Positions 1 to 8,024 of a stretch of DNA of 36,437 bases are shown in pieces. The notes beneath the pieces were generated by a model that saw only the letters and a list, made by a program, of their open reading frames with translations, searched no databases and was not told the origin of the DNA. Origin of the DNA: an uncultured Holophagaceae bacterium. Lineage in GTDB: Bacteria; Acidobacteriota; Holophagae; Holophagales; Holophagaceae. The DNA lies in contig CAIPUA010000302.1 of NCBI GenBank assembly GCA_903868115.1, forward strand, positions 1 to 36,437. Direction: 5' to 3'. Position numbers and translations under genes: made by a program. Position 1 is the stretch's first letter. Every line of letters begins with the position of its first letter.

Positions 1-699
1 GCCCTGTGCGATCACATCCTCGGCACTGGCCTTGCGGTAGAGTTCGGTCGGAATGTCCTGGATGAGGGTTCCTCCCGTTCCCACATTCAGGCTCTGGAAT
101 CCCAGGCAGATCCCGAGCATGGGAAACCCGGGCCGTGCGTTGAGGAGCGCCTGCCTGTTGACATCCTGCGACCCGCCCAGCAGATGGAAGATGGCCGAAA
201 GTTCCAGGTAGTTCCGGATGGGATCTTCGACCTGCGTGAGAAGGTTCGTCTTCTGGTGGAAGATGGAGGCCGGAATGTCGGACCCGCCGAAGAAAATGAC
301 GCCATCGGCCTTCTGAAGGATGGCCTCGAATTCGGGTGTGCAGGCGTTCTGCTTGAAGATGTCGGGTTCGCGGATTTCCGCAGAGATGGTATGGAACTTA
401 AGCCAGTCGAGGGTATGCTCGGTGAGGTATTTTTTGGAAGCCTCAAAGTCTTCGCTTTGCTTGATGTGGAAGACGCCGATGACGGTGAGATCCGGGACAT
501 CGAGGATCCCCTTGCGCCTCAAGGCGGCCAGACACCGGATGTTGTAGACCGTGGGATTGAATACGACGAGGCGAACGCCGTCCCGGACAGGTCGCGGTGG
601 GTCCAGAAAGCGTTCCAGCGTCTGTGCCGGCAGTGGAAGGCCGATGACTAGGCAAATCACTAGGTTCCACACGCACTTCAAGATGTTAATTCGGTTCAT
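1..699 (-). CDS. Exported peptidase C26 / class I glutamine amidotransferase-like hydrolase, partial (C-terminus beyond left edge)
   Basis: The frame is open from an ATG at 699 to the window edge, giving 233 residues without the C-terminus. Residues 1-26 look like a Sec signal peptide: a short basic start, a hydrophobic stretch and LPAQ before the mature part. FFGGSDIPAS (about 136-145) and GICLGFQSLN (nucleophile Cys198), followed by GGTLIQDIP, match the gamma-glutamyl hydrolase/PuuD group of C26 enzymes. These cleave gamma-glutamyl amide bonds. The catalytic His/Glu part lies outside the window. GGGAGAAG sits just upstream of the ATG. The gene is 34 bases downstream of the epimerase gene on the same strand, so it is probably the third gene of a murein-peptide operon. 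A gamma-D-glutamyl substrate is my inference; the family call is solid and the substrate is not. Confidence 0.82.
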   Translation of the reverse strand, partial: MNRINILKCVWNLVICLVIGLPLPAQTLERFLDPPRPVRDGVRLVVFNPTVYNIRCLAALRRKGILDVPDLTVIGVFHIKQSEDFEASKKYLTEHTLDWLKFHTISAEIREPDIFKQNACTPEFEAILQKADGVIFFGGSDIPASIFHQKTNLLTQVEDPIRNYLELSAIFHLLGGSQDVNRQALLNARPGFPMLGICLGFQSLNVGTGGTLIQDIPTELYRKASAEDVIAQG

Positions 700-733
700 G
701 CCCTTCTCCCAGGTCGTAGGCTTGGTTGCCTAT

Positions 734-1867
734 TCAGTCCTTCACAAGGCGGATACCCAGTCCCGACGCGTTGGGAAGGATAAGCTTGCCCTTCTCCACT
801 CTCACACCGGAAAAGGGATCGTTCGCAATCAGCAGATGGCCATCCAAGTCGGCATAATCCACCAGCGGAGACAGATGCGCCGCCGCAGTGACGGTGCAGG
901 AGCTCGACACCATGCAGCCGATCATGGTCTTCATGCCAAGGGCCTTGGCCACGGTGATCTGTCGATGGGCTTCAAGGATCCCGCCGGACTTGTCGAGCTT
1001 GATGACGATGCCATCGTAGGCCTCGCGGAGTTCGGGGATTTCTGCGGCGGAATGGCAGGCTTCATCAGCGAAGATCGGGATGTGCACGCGGCTCCGGATC
1101 CAGCGTGTTTCCTCCACCATGCGGGCCGGGAGGGGTTGTTCGATGAGCTCTACGCCCTGGGACTCCAGCCAGTTGATTTTCCGAACGGCCTCCTCCTTAT
1201 TGGTCCAGCCCTCGTTGGCATCCACGCGGAGGGGTTTCTTCGTGACACTGCGCACGGCATCGAGAGTGGCCTCGTCCGAAGCCAGGCCGACCTTGATCTT
1301 GAGGAAGGGGAAATCCGCAGCTTCGCGCACTTTCTGTCGCGTTACCTCGGGCGTGTCGATGCCGATGGACATGGTGGTCACAGCCGCATCCGCAGGATCC
1401 AAGCCGAAGTACCTGTAGATCGGCACACCAAGTTTTTTGCCCATCCAGTCCATGAGCGCCAGATCCACGGCAGCCAGGGCCGCCCGCTGCCCCGGTAGAC
1501 GCCGGTCCAAATCGGCGAGCAGCTTTTCGAACCGCCATGGGTCGGCAGAGGCGATCAGCAACTGCACCGACTCAAGGGCTTTCTGTCCTCCCAGGGCGCT
1601 CTGTTGGTATCTGACGATGCCAGCGCCCTCGCCATAACCCGTGATTCCATCCCGGCTGTACTGCACGTGCAGCGTGTCCCGATAAGCACTGGAGGACATC
1701 GTGGTGGTCCACAAGTGCCGGAGTTCCAGCCGCCGAACCCGAACCGAGAAGATGCCGCCCCCACTCCCTCCCGACTTCAGGTCTTGCGGTTCCAAAGCAC
1801 CCCGACCAAGGAGTGTGGCGCCCGCCGTGGCGGCAGCCAGCGTCTGGAAGAGTTCTCGTCGCTTCAT
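734..1867 (-). CDS. Tat-exported dipeptide epimerase (L-Ala-D/L-Glu epimerase-like, enolase superfamily)
   Basis: A 377-residue member of the mandelate racemase/muconate lactonizing enzyme family. Its relatives epimerise the Glu of L-Ala-D-Glu from murein so that ordinary dipeptidases can use it. Visible active-site signatures are FLKIKVG (KxK), RVDANEGW, IEQPL, FADEAC and VIKLDKSGG, in the expected order of metal ligands and acid/base lysines. The N-terminus MKRRELFQTLAAATAGATLL has an RRxLF twin-arginine motif followed by a hydrophobic stretch, so Tat export is likely. That is unusual, because the well-known YcjG/YkfB enzymes are cytoplasmic. I chose the ATG at 1867 because GGAGG lies just upstream and it makes an ATGA overlap with the NlpC/P60 gene. 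An upstream in-frame start would put 12 residues ahead of the Tat motif. Exact dipeptide specificity cannot be read from sequence. Confidence 0.88.
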   Translation of the reverse strand: MKRRELFQTLAAATAGATLLGRGALEPQDLKSGGSGGGIFSVRVRRLELRHLWTTTMSSSAYRDTLHVQYSRDGITGYGEGAGIVRYQQSALGGQKALESVQLLIASADPWRFEKLLADLDRRLPGQRAALAAVDLALMDWMGKKLGVPIYRYFGLDPADAAVTTMSIGIDTPEVTRQKVREAADFPFLKIKVGLASDEATLDAVRSVTKKPLRVDANEGWTNKEEAVRKINWLESQGVELIEQPLPARMVEETRWIRSRVHIPIFADEACHSAAEIPELREAYDGIVIKLDKSGGILEAHRQITVAKALGMKTMIGCMVSSSCTVTAAAHLSPLVDYADLDGHLLIANDPFSGVRVEKGKLILPNASGLGIRLVKD

Positions 1868-2757
1868 TTCAGCCTCCGCATCGCCACCAAAAGCTTGGAC
1901 CACGACGGGTCACTCATCTCGGAAATCTGGACACGGGGGTGATATCTGGGCGCACCATGGATGAAGGAGCCTTGCCCAAGGTACATCCCAGTGTGGGTTA
2001 CATGGGCAGCATCCTTGCCGAAGAAGAGTAGATCGCCCGGCTGCAGCAATGTCGGGTCTGCCACGGTCACCAATCCAGACCATGCCACCTGGATGCGAGC
2101 ATCCCTTGGCATGAGGGCGCCCCGGCTTTGGACAATCGTCTGCGTGAACCCGGAGCAGTCGAACCCGAATGTGGACTTGCCCCCCCAGGTGTAGGTGATT
2201 CCCAGGAAGCGCCTAGCCAACTCGAGCGAGGCCTCGATGCTTAGCCGCTTGAGGTCGGTCCGCACATCGCCCTGCTGGATCCAGGCCACGCGCTGATCGG
2301 GGAGCTTCACCTCGATCCAGCGCTGGGTGTCCTTCCCGCCGTTCAGGCGCTCGAGGCGCACGCCAAAGGGTGCGGCCATCACCGGGGCATGCTTGGTCGT
2401 GTCGGGCTCGAAGTAGATGTTCGCAGCCAAGGCGTCTACCTCCACTACCGTGCCAGGTTCCAGGAAGGCAGGATAGCGTTCGGAATTTTTCAAGGCTCGA
2501 AGTGTCGAGACCTGGACCCAGCCGGGATAGTCGTCATCTCCCTTGACCCTGACCCACCCTGCCTTGCGATCCAGTTCCACCAGCCTTGCGCCAAGCACGG
2601 CCTGGGAAACCACATCGCTATCAACCCGAGGACCAGAGTGGAAGTTGATCACGGGGGTAATGACCACATGAGTCACAGGATCCTGGGCCCATCCCAACGG
2701 ACAGGCGAGTGCGATGAGCAGGCATACCCACAGGCCACGGAGACAAGCAGAGTTCAT
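1864..2757 (-). CDS. Exported SH3b-NlpC/P60 gamma-D-glutamyl-L-diamino acid endopeptidase
   Basis: 297 residues. A signal peptide (about 1-25, ending GWAQ) is followed by two bacterial SH3-like regions (about 30-90 and 100-165, with GWVRVKG and RVAWIQ strands) and a C-terminal NlpC/P60 cysteine peptidase domain. The catalytic triad is visible: Cys201 in FDCSGF, His255 in HVTHTGMYLG and His267 in FIHGAP. This layout matches YkfC-type enzymes, which cut the bond between gamma-D-Glu and the diamino acid of murein peptides and release L-Ala-D-Glu. The next gene, overlapping by four bases, encodes the epimerase for that product, which supports the assignment. It is the first gene of the leftward group; the 252-base gap to the divergent VanX-like gene must hold promoters, but I see no convincing boxes. 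Confidence 0.9.
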   Translation of the reverse strand: MNSACLRGLWVCLLIALACPLGWAQDPVTHVVITPVINFHSGPRVDSDVVSQAVLGARLVELDRKAGWVRVKGDDDYPGWVQVSTLRALKNSERYPAFLEPGTVVEVDALAANIYFEPDTTKHAPVMAAPFGVRLERLNGGKDTQRWIEVKLPDQRVAWIQQGDVRTDLKRLSIEASLELARRFLGITYTWGGKSTFGFDCSGFTQTIVQSRGALMPRDARIQVAWSGLVTVADPTLLQPGDLLFFGKDAAHVTHTGMYLGQGSFIHGAPRYHPRVQISEMSDPSWSKLLVAMRRLK

Positions 2758-3009
2758 GGAGAAGCCTCACGAAGGGATCTACACCAGGATCCAGTCCATC
2801 TTTGCAGATGAATCCCTGGACTTGAAGAGAACTGAAAATTCGACCTTCCGGTGCTGCGGCTCCCGCCCACCCATTCAGGATTGCCGCTTCGATTGTCTAG
2901 AAATTCAGTTAGCCTTTTGTCATGTTCCCCGGCAGCGTCACTGATGTCTCACCCCAATCCCCGATGAAGTGACCTGTTCCCGAAAGCGGCGGGTCATCCC
3001 CAACCACGC

Positions 3010-4449
3010 ATGATCGGATCGATATATATGCTGAAACCATTTTTCAAGCTCACCTTCCTGGTATTGGCGACGACCCTGGCCTCCCGGGCCAAGGGCGGCC
3101 CAGAACCGGGCGTTCCAGTTCCCCCATTGGCTCTCCTGATCGCAAAGGCCAAGGAGGCCATCCCACCCTCATTGCCCAAGAGCCGTCTCGCTCCGAACCT
3201 GGTGGAAGTCACCACCCTCGACCCCGGGATTCGTCTCGACATCCGCTATGCCTCGAAGGACAACTTTCTCCATGTTCCGGTCTATGGGCTGGCCAAAGCC
3301 TTTCTTCAGCGCCCAGTGGCCGAGGCTGTGGTACGGGTTAATCGTAACCTCAAGCGCTCGGGGTTCGCCCTGCGCATCCTGGATGCCTATCGGCCCTGGT
3401 GGGTCACCAAGGTGTTCTGGGATGCCACTGCCCCCGTGAACCGTGACTATGTCGCAGATCCCGCAAAGGGCTCGGTGCACAACCGGGGTTGCGCCGTGGA
3501 TCTGGATCTGGTCCACCTCGCCGATGGAACGCCAGCCACGATGCCCAGCGATTACGACGAGATGTCCCCTCGATCCCACGCCAACTACGCCGGAGGGTCC
3601 ACCGAGGCGCGACATCACCGGGACACGCTGCGATCCGCCATGGAGGCAGAGGGCTTCAGAGTCCTAAAGGAGGAGTGGTGGCACTTCGACCATGCCTCCA
3701 GTCCCGATTACCCGATCATGAATCTGCCCTTCGAATCGATCCGCGATAGGTCCGCCGAGCTCGCCAAAGCCGGACAGGTCCTGCTGGTCACCACTCCCGA
3801 CTGGAACAATCCACAGGGAGGATTGCAGCGGTTCGAACGACTGAAAGGCTCTCTGGTGCCAGTGGGTGCGCCTCTGCCGGTCTGGGTCGGGCACGCCGGC
3901 ATGGCATGGCGGAATGATGATGGGGCTCCCTCCCCGCCCGCTGTCGGCCCGATGAAACGCGAGGGGGATGGTCGTGCCCCGGCAGGCATCCTGGCCTTTG
4001 GTGACATGTGGGGCTACGCGCCCCAGGCGCCTGAAGGTGTCCGGTTTTCCTACCGTTCCGCCACGGATTGCGACCGATGCGTGGACGATTCTGACCACCC
4101 CGACTACGGGAAAATCCTTCGCGTGGAATCCCCAAAGGCTCCGGTGACTTGGCGATCCGCCGAACGCCTGCGCCTTGACTCGGACCACTACCGGTATTTG
4201 GTCGTGATCCACTACAACGACCTCCACCCTCGCAAGGCCGTGGGTAGTTGCATTTTCCTCCATGTGGCCCCACCGCCCGGGGGGGGCACCGCAGGCTGCA
4301 CCGCCCTGGCTGCAAACGATTTGCTCACCCTTCTCCGGTGGATGGATCCTGCCCAGAACCCTCTGCTCGTCCAGGTTCCTGAACCTCTGCTGGACACAGC
4401 CCGCGCGGCGTGGAACCTGCCTAGCGAACTCCATCCGACGGTCCACTGA
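3010..4449 (+). CDS. Exported VanX-type D-Ala-D-Ala dipeptidase fused to a YkuD-like L,D-transpeptidase/peptidase domain
   Basis: 479 residues with two catalytic domains. After a signal-like segment (about 7-27), residues 65-240 form a peptidase M15D domain. It has DAYRPW, SVHNRGCAVDLDL (zinc ligands His157, Asp164) and EWWHFDH (Glu222, His225), matching the SxHxxGxAxD and ExWH motifs of VanX/DdpX. Residues about 245-460 resemble COG3786-type YkuD proteins: VVIHYN, then GSCIFLH and TAGCTAL with the presumed nucleophile Cys430. VanX enzymes are normally about 200 residues and single-domain, so the fusion is notable. The expected role is release of D-Ala from D-Ala-D-Ala plus cutting or exchange at a diamino acid bond. 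No clear Shine-Dalgarno decides between ATG 3010 and ATG 3028; the latter gives a cleaner signal peptide. It heads the rightward group. Confidence 0.85.
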   Translation: MIGSIYMLKPFFKLTFLVLATTLASRAKGGPEPGVPVPPLALLIAKAKEAIPPSLPKSRLAPNLVEVTTLDPGIRLDIRYASKDNFLHVPVYGLAKAFLQRPVAEAVVRVNRNLKRSGFALRILDAYRPWWVTKVFWDATAPVNRDYVADPAKGSVHNRGCAVDLDLVHLADGTPATMPSDYDEMSPRSHANYAGGSTEARHHRDTLRSAMEAEGFRVLKEEWWHFDHASSPDYPIMNLPFESIRDRSAELAKAGQVLLVTTPDWNNPQGGLQRFERLKGSLVPVGAPLPVWVGHAGMAWRNDDGAPSPPAVGPMKREGDGRAPAGILAFGDMWGYAPQAPEGVRFSYRSATDCDRCVDDSDHPDYGKILRVESPKAPVTWRSAERLRLDSDHYRYLVVIHYNDLHPRKAVGSCIFLHVAPPPGGGTAGCTALAANDLLTLLRWMDPAQNPLLVQVPEPLLDTARAAWNLPSELHPTVH

Positions 4450-4517
4450 GCCGACCCACGCACCACAAGCCCCTTACTCTTTCCTTGCTACCTTTTCCAT
4501 TCCCTCCGGAGTTCCCC

Positions 4518-5894
4518 GTGTCCATCTGCCGCCTCAGTCTCGCCCTGCTCCTCCTCACCCCTTTCCTGCACGCTCAGACAGCCAAACCCACGCTCCACGA
4601 GGCGCTGATGGCTGCCCGCGCCGATCGTGCGGGGGAACCTGGCGTGGCCGCGGCCTTCCAGCGCCTCGCGGTTGCGCATGGAACGCCACTCTATGTTTAC
4701 GATCAGGCATATATCCGTGGCCAAGTCGCGGCCCTTCGCGCAGCCTTTGCGCCACGCTTTCCAAAATTGCGGATCCTCTACGCCCTGAAGGCCAACACCA
4801 ATCCCGAGGTGATCGGCCTGCTCAAAGCCGAGGGGCTCGGGGCCGAAGTGGTCTCGCAGGGCGAAATAGAAACGGCGCTGCGCGTAGGGTATGCCGGACC
4901 CGAGATCATGTTCACATCATCCTCCAAAGGCCCTGGTGAGATCCGCCGCGCCATCGAACTCGGAACGGTGCTCAATGTGGATTCCATGGATGAACTGAAC
5001 CAGGTCCGAGCGGAGGCGCGCCGCCAGAAGAAACAGGCGAGCATTTCCTTCCGCATCAATCCCGGAGTGGATCCCCACACCATCCACCAGATCAACACCG
5101 GTATCGCGGAATCGAAGTTCGGCCTCCACCTTCAGGGCGGAATCGCGTTCAAGGCCTACGAAACAGCCCTCGCCATGCCCGAGATCCGCATCGCAGGCGC
5201 TCACTGCCACATCGGCTCCCAGATTACCGAGACCGAGGGCTACCTTCTGACGGCGCGCAAGATGATGGGACTGCTGAAGGATCTCAAGGAAAGGCTTGGC
5301 ATCCAGCTCGGCTTTCTGGATTTGGGCGGCGGACTTGGCATTCCCTACCAGGACGGCCAGGTCGTCATGTCGCCTGAGGAACTCGCCAAGGCCCTTGCAC
5401 CCGTCTGGAAGGAGGGGATCGCAGCCGCAGGCTATGAGCCGACCCTCTGGCTCGAGCCGGGGCGATTCTTTGTGGGCGGTTCAGGGTTCCTCGTGGTTCG
5501 CGTGAATACCATCAAGGAGACACCGGTGAAAACCTTTGTGAATGTGGATGCCGGATTCAACACCCTCATGCGCCCCGCCATGTACCAGGCCTATCACCGC
5601 GTACGCATGATCGGGAAAACCCAGGACCCGCTTTTGGTGGATATCGCCGGTGATGTCTGCGAGACCGGGGACATCCTTGCCGCAGGCCGCCTGCTGCCTC
5701 GTGCGCACGCCGGAGACCTGCTGGTGATCCTCGATGCCGGTGCCTATGGGTTCTCCATGTCCAGCGAGTACAACGCTCGCCCGCTGCCCGCTGAAGTGAT
5801 GGTGGAAGGAGATACCGCCCGCGTTATCCGTCGCCGAGGCAGTTTCCCGGAGCTCTTTCGGAGTGCTGAAGCGACTCCTGCCGCACGAAAGTAG
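4518..5894 (+). CDS. lysA: Signal-peptide-bearing diaminopimelate decarboxylase (LysA fold, PLP-dependent)
   Basis: 458 residues, fold-III PLP decarboxylase. Motifs in order: YALKAN (PLP Lys91), FRINPGVDP, GAHCHIGSQ, LDLGGGLGIPY, LEPGRFFVGGSG, CETGD (catalytic Cys) and GAYGFSMSSEYN. All active-site signatures of meso-diaminopimelate decarboxylase are present, so L-lysine plus CO2 are the expected products. The first 20 residues (SICRLSLALLLLTPFLHAQ) form a textbook Sec signal peptide, absent from ordinary cytoplasmic LysA. I chose GTG 4518 because CCGGAG lies seven bases upstream; a TTG at 4485 would only lengthen the N-region. The gene sits between two exported murein hydrolases, suggesting a periplasmic enzyme that decarboxylates diaminopimelate freed from murein rather than the lysine biosynthesis enzyme. 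Location and substrate pool are inferred. Exported fold-III PLP enzymes have precedent in periplasmic amino acid racemases. Confidence 0.88.
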   Translation: MSICRLSLALLLLTPFLHAQTAKPTLHEALMAARADRAGEPGVAAAFQRLAVAHGTPLYVYDQAYIRGQVAALRAAFAPRFPKLRILYALKANTNPEVIGLLKAEGLGAEVVSQGEIETALRVGYAGPEIMFTSSSKGPGEIRRAIELGTVLNVDSMDELNQVRAEARRQKKQASISFRINPGVDPHTIHQINTGIAESKFGLHLQGGIAFKAYETALAMPEIRIAGAHCHIGSQITETEGYLLTARKMMGLLKDLKERLGIQLGFLDLGGGLGIPYQDGQVVMSPEELAKALAPVWKEGIAAAGYEPTLWLEPGRFFVGGSGFLVVRVNTIKETPVKTFVNVDAGFNTLMRPAMYQAYHRVRMIGKTQDPLLVDIAGDVCETGDILAAGRLLPRAHAGDLLVILDAGAYGFSMSSEYNARPLPAEVMVEGDTARVIRRRGSFPELFRSAEATPAARK

Positions 5895-5896
5895 CC

Positions 5897-6664
5897 ATGG
5901 CACGGATTCTCCACCCCTCACCTCTCATCCTGGGCCGATCGGCTCTGGGCACTGCGCTCCTGCTGACCGCTGCGGCCTGCCATCCCCCACGGAACGGCCT
6001 TGCAGTATGGAGGCCCTCCCCTAACTTCAATGCCCGTCGCCCCCAAATGGTGGTCATCCACCATACGGCTGAGAAGTCCTTTGACGCAGCCCTCAAGATC
6101 CTGCAAACCCAGAACAGCGGTGGACCCGTGAGTTCCCACTACCTGATCGGCCGGGATGGCCGTCTCGCGCAGTTGGTGTCGGATGACCATCGGGCCTACC
6201 ACGCGGGGGGTGGTACTTGGGGACCCTATCGGGACTTGAACTCCCTCTCCATCGGCATCGAACTCGACAACAACGGGTTCGAACCCTTCGCGCAGCCCCA
6301 GATCGAGGCCCTGATCGTGCTCCTGGAGGACCTGACCAGGCGATTCAGCATTTCTCGCACCCAGATCCTGGGGCACGCCGATGTGGATCCGATCCGCAAA
6401 CAGGATCCCAATGCCACTTTCCCCTGGAAGCTTTTGGCAGAGCGCGGGTTTGGCCTCTGGCCCGACAAAATTCTGGCGAATCCCCCAGGGGAATTCGACC
6501 CCTGGATGGCCATGAAGGTGATCGGATATTCCCTGAAGGATCCGGCCGCTTCCCTCCGTGCCTTTCACCTGCATTACCACAGCACCGAATCAGGCGAGTT
6601 GGATGACCTGGATCGCCGGATCCTGTTCAACCTCCAGGCGAAATTTCTGGAGACTCTCCACTGA
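5897..6664 (+). CDS. N-acetylmuramoyl-L-alanine amidase, Amidase_2 (AmiD/AmpD-like), probable lipoprotein
   Basis: 255 residues. The N-terminus has a hydrophobic segment ending LLTAAAC (Cys28), an imperfect lipobox, so membrane anchoring is likely. The Amidase_2 domain spans about 45-185. VIHHTA gives the first zinc His (55 or 56), IGIELDN the catalytic Glu122, and GHADVDPIRKQDPNATFPW supplies His160 and Asp170. This last block is the AmpD-family signature GHxDVxPxRKxDP. The C-terminal part (about 205-250) resembles a small peptidoglycan-binding helical domain, as in AmiD. It cleaves the lactyl amide between MurNAc and L-Ala and would supply free stem peptides to its exported neighbours. It begins two bases after the decarboxylase stop codon, so the two are almost certainly cotranscribed. 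Confidence 0.88.
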   Translation: MARILHPSPLILGRSALGTALLLTAAACHPPRNGLAVWRPSPNFNARRPQMVVIHHTAEKSFDAALKILQTQNSGGPVSSHYLIGRDGRLAQLVSDDHRAYHAGGGTWGPYRDLNSLSIGIELDNNGFEPFAQPQIEALIVLLEDLTRRFSISRTQILGHADVDPIRKQDPNATFPWKLLAERGFGLWPDKILANPPGEFDPWMAMKVIGYSLKDPAASLRAFHLHYHSTESGELDDLDRRILFNLQAKFLETLH

Positions 6665-6733
6665 ATTCAAGTTCGTTGCCACACGAAAAACCCAAGGGCC
6701 CTTCGATTATCCTGGCCCAGCCGAGGTTGTCCC

Positions 6734-7972
6734 ATGATCCCCACGCCCTTCGCGGCCCTCAACGCCGATCCCTCCCTGGGAGTGCTCTTTCTGCTGGCCC
6801 TGCTGTGGCTGGGCGCGAAGCTCGGAGGTGAACTCGCCACGCGGCTGAGGGTGCCCACGGTGGTGGGCGAGCTGGTGGCGGGCATGGTCCTGATGGCCTG
6901 CCACCGGCAGTGGCCAGTTCTTCCCAATGTGGCTGCGGACCCAGCGGCGGACCTGCTGGCCACCATCGGCGTGATCATCCTCATGTTCAGTGTGGGCCTG
7001 GAGAGCACGGTACCCCAGATGATGAAGGTGGGCCTACCGGCGCTTCGGGTCGCAGTGGTGGGCGTGATCGTCCCCGTGGTGCTGGGCCTGGGCGCGGTGC
7101 TGCTCCTGCTGGGCGCCGGGATCTCGGCCGTGGGGGCGCTCTTCGTGGGCGCCTGCCTCTGTGCCACCTCCGTGGGCATCTCCGCCCGGGTGCTGCAGGA
7201 GAAGGGCGCGGGAGACACGCCGGAGGGTCGGGTGATCCTGGGCGCCGCCGTCATCGATGATGTGCTGGGCTTGCTGGTGCTGGTTTTGGTGGCCGGGATG
7301 GCCAAGGCGGCCGCAGGCGGCCAGGCTATCCCCTGGGGCGGTGTGGGCCGGACGCTGCTGATCGCCGTGGTCTTTCTGGCCGGAGCCCTGACGCTGGGGC
7401 GGTGGGCCACGCCGCATCTCTTCCGGGTGGCCAATCGGTTCCGGGTGGAGGAAGTGCTGCTGCCCCTGTCGCTGGCCTTCGGCTTCCTGATGGCCTGGGG
7501 CGGCGGTCACGCGGGCCTGGCCCCCATCGTCGGTGCATACGCCGCCGGTCTGATCCTGGAACCCACGCATGTTGAGATCCTTCAAGAGCGGGAACAGAAG
7601 AGCCTGGAGGCCCTGCTCCATCCCCTGGTAACGGCCCTGGCGCCCCTCTTCTTCGTGGTGATGGGCGCGCGCATCGACCCCCGCAGCCTGCTTCAGCCGA
7701 ACATCCTGGGCCTGGCCCTGGCCCTTACCCTGCTGGGCGCTGTGGGCAAGTACGTAGCCGGTTTCGCCGCCGGGCGCGGCTTCAACCCCCATATCGTGGG
7801 CTGGGGCATGATGCCCCGGGGCGAGGTGGGCCTCATCTTCGTGGCCACGGGCGCCCAGCTCCAGATCCTCAGCCCCAGCGTCCAGACCGCCGTGGTGATG
7901 GCCATGCTGCTCACCACCATGCTGGGCCCCATCGGCCTGGGCTGGCTGCTACACCGGCGCACAGAGGCCTGA
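6734..7972 (+). CDS. Cation:proton antiporter, CPA2 family (Kef/NapA-type)
   Basis: 412 residues, about 12 hydrophobic segments, no cytoplasmic TrkA domain. VPTVVGELVAGMVL in the first helices, FSVGLE, and AAVIDDVLGL with the paired aspartates used in ion exchange identify the CPA2 monovalent cation/proton antiporters. MGARIDP and MMPRGEVGLIFV are further family signatures. It acts in the inner membrane, exchanging Na+ or K+ for protons; the ion cannot be told from sequence. It starts 69 bases after the amidase gene and is followed after 52 bases by a cation-coupled amino acid symporter. A functional pairing through the sodium gradient is possible but inferred. The coding sequence is visibly more GC-rich at third positions than the genes before it. 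Confidence 0.88.
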   Translation: MIPTPFAALNADPSLGVLFLLALLWLGAKLGGELATRLRVPTVVGELVAGMVLMACHRQWPVLPNVAADPAADLLATIGVIILMFSVGLESTVPQMMKVGLPALRVAVVGVIVPVVLGLGAVLLLLGAGISAVGALFVGACLCATSVGISARVLQEKGAGDTPEGRVILGAAVIDDVLGLLVLVLVAGMAKAAAGGQAIPWGGVGRTLLIAVVFLAGALTLGRWATPHLFRVANRFRVEEVLLPLSLAFGFLMAWGGGHAGLAPIVGAYAAGLILEPTHVEILQEREQKSLEALLHPLVTALAPLFFVVMGARIDPRSLLQPNILGLALALTLLGAVGKYVAGFAAGRGFNPHIVGWGMMPRGEVGLIFVATGAQLQILSPSVQTAVVMAMLLTTMLGPIGLGWLLHRRTEA

Positions 7973-8024
7973 ACGGCACCGTGTGCTAATGTTTGGCCAC
8001 GCCATCATTCCAGGAGAACACACC

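Noticed and set aside
2758-3009. Divergent promoters between the NlpC/P60 and VanX-like genes
   Set aside because: The 252-base gap must hold them, but I found no pair of boxes convincing enough to list, nor any hairpin or operator repeat.
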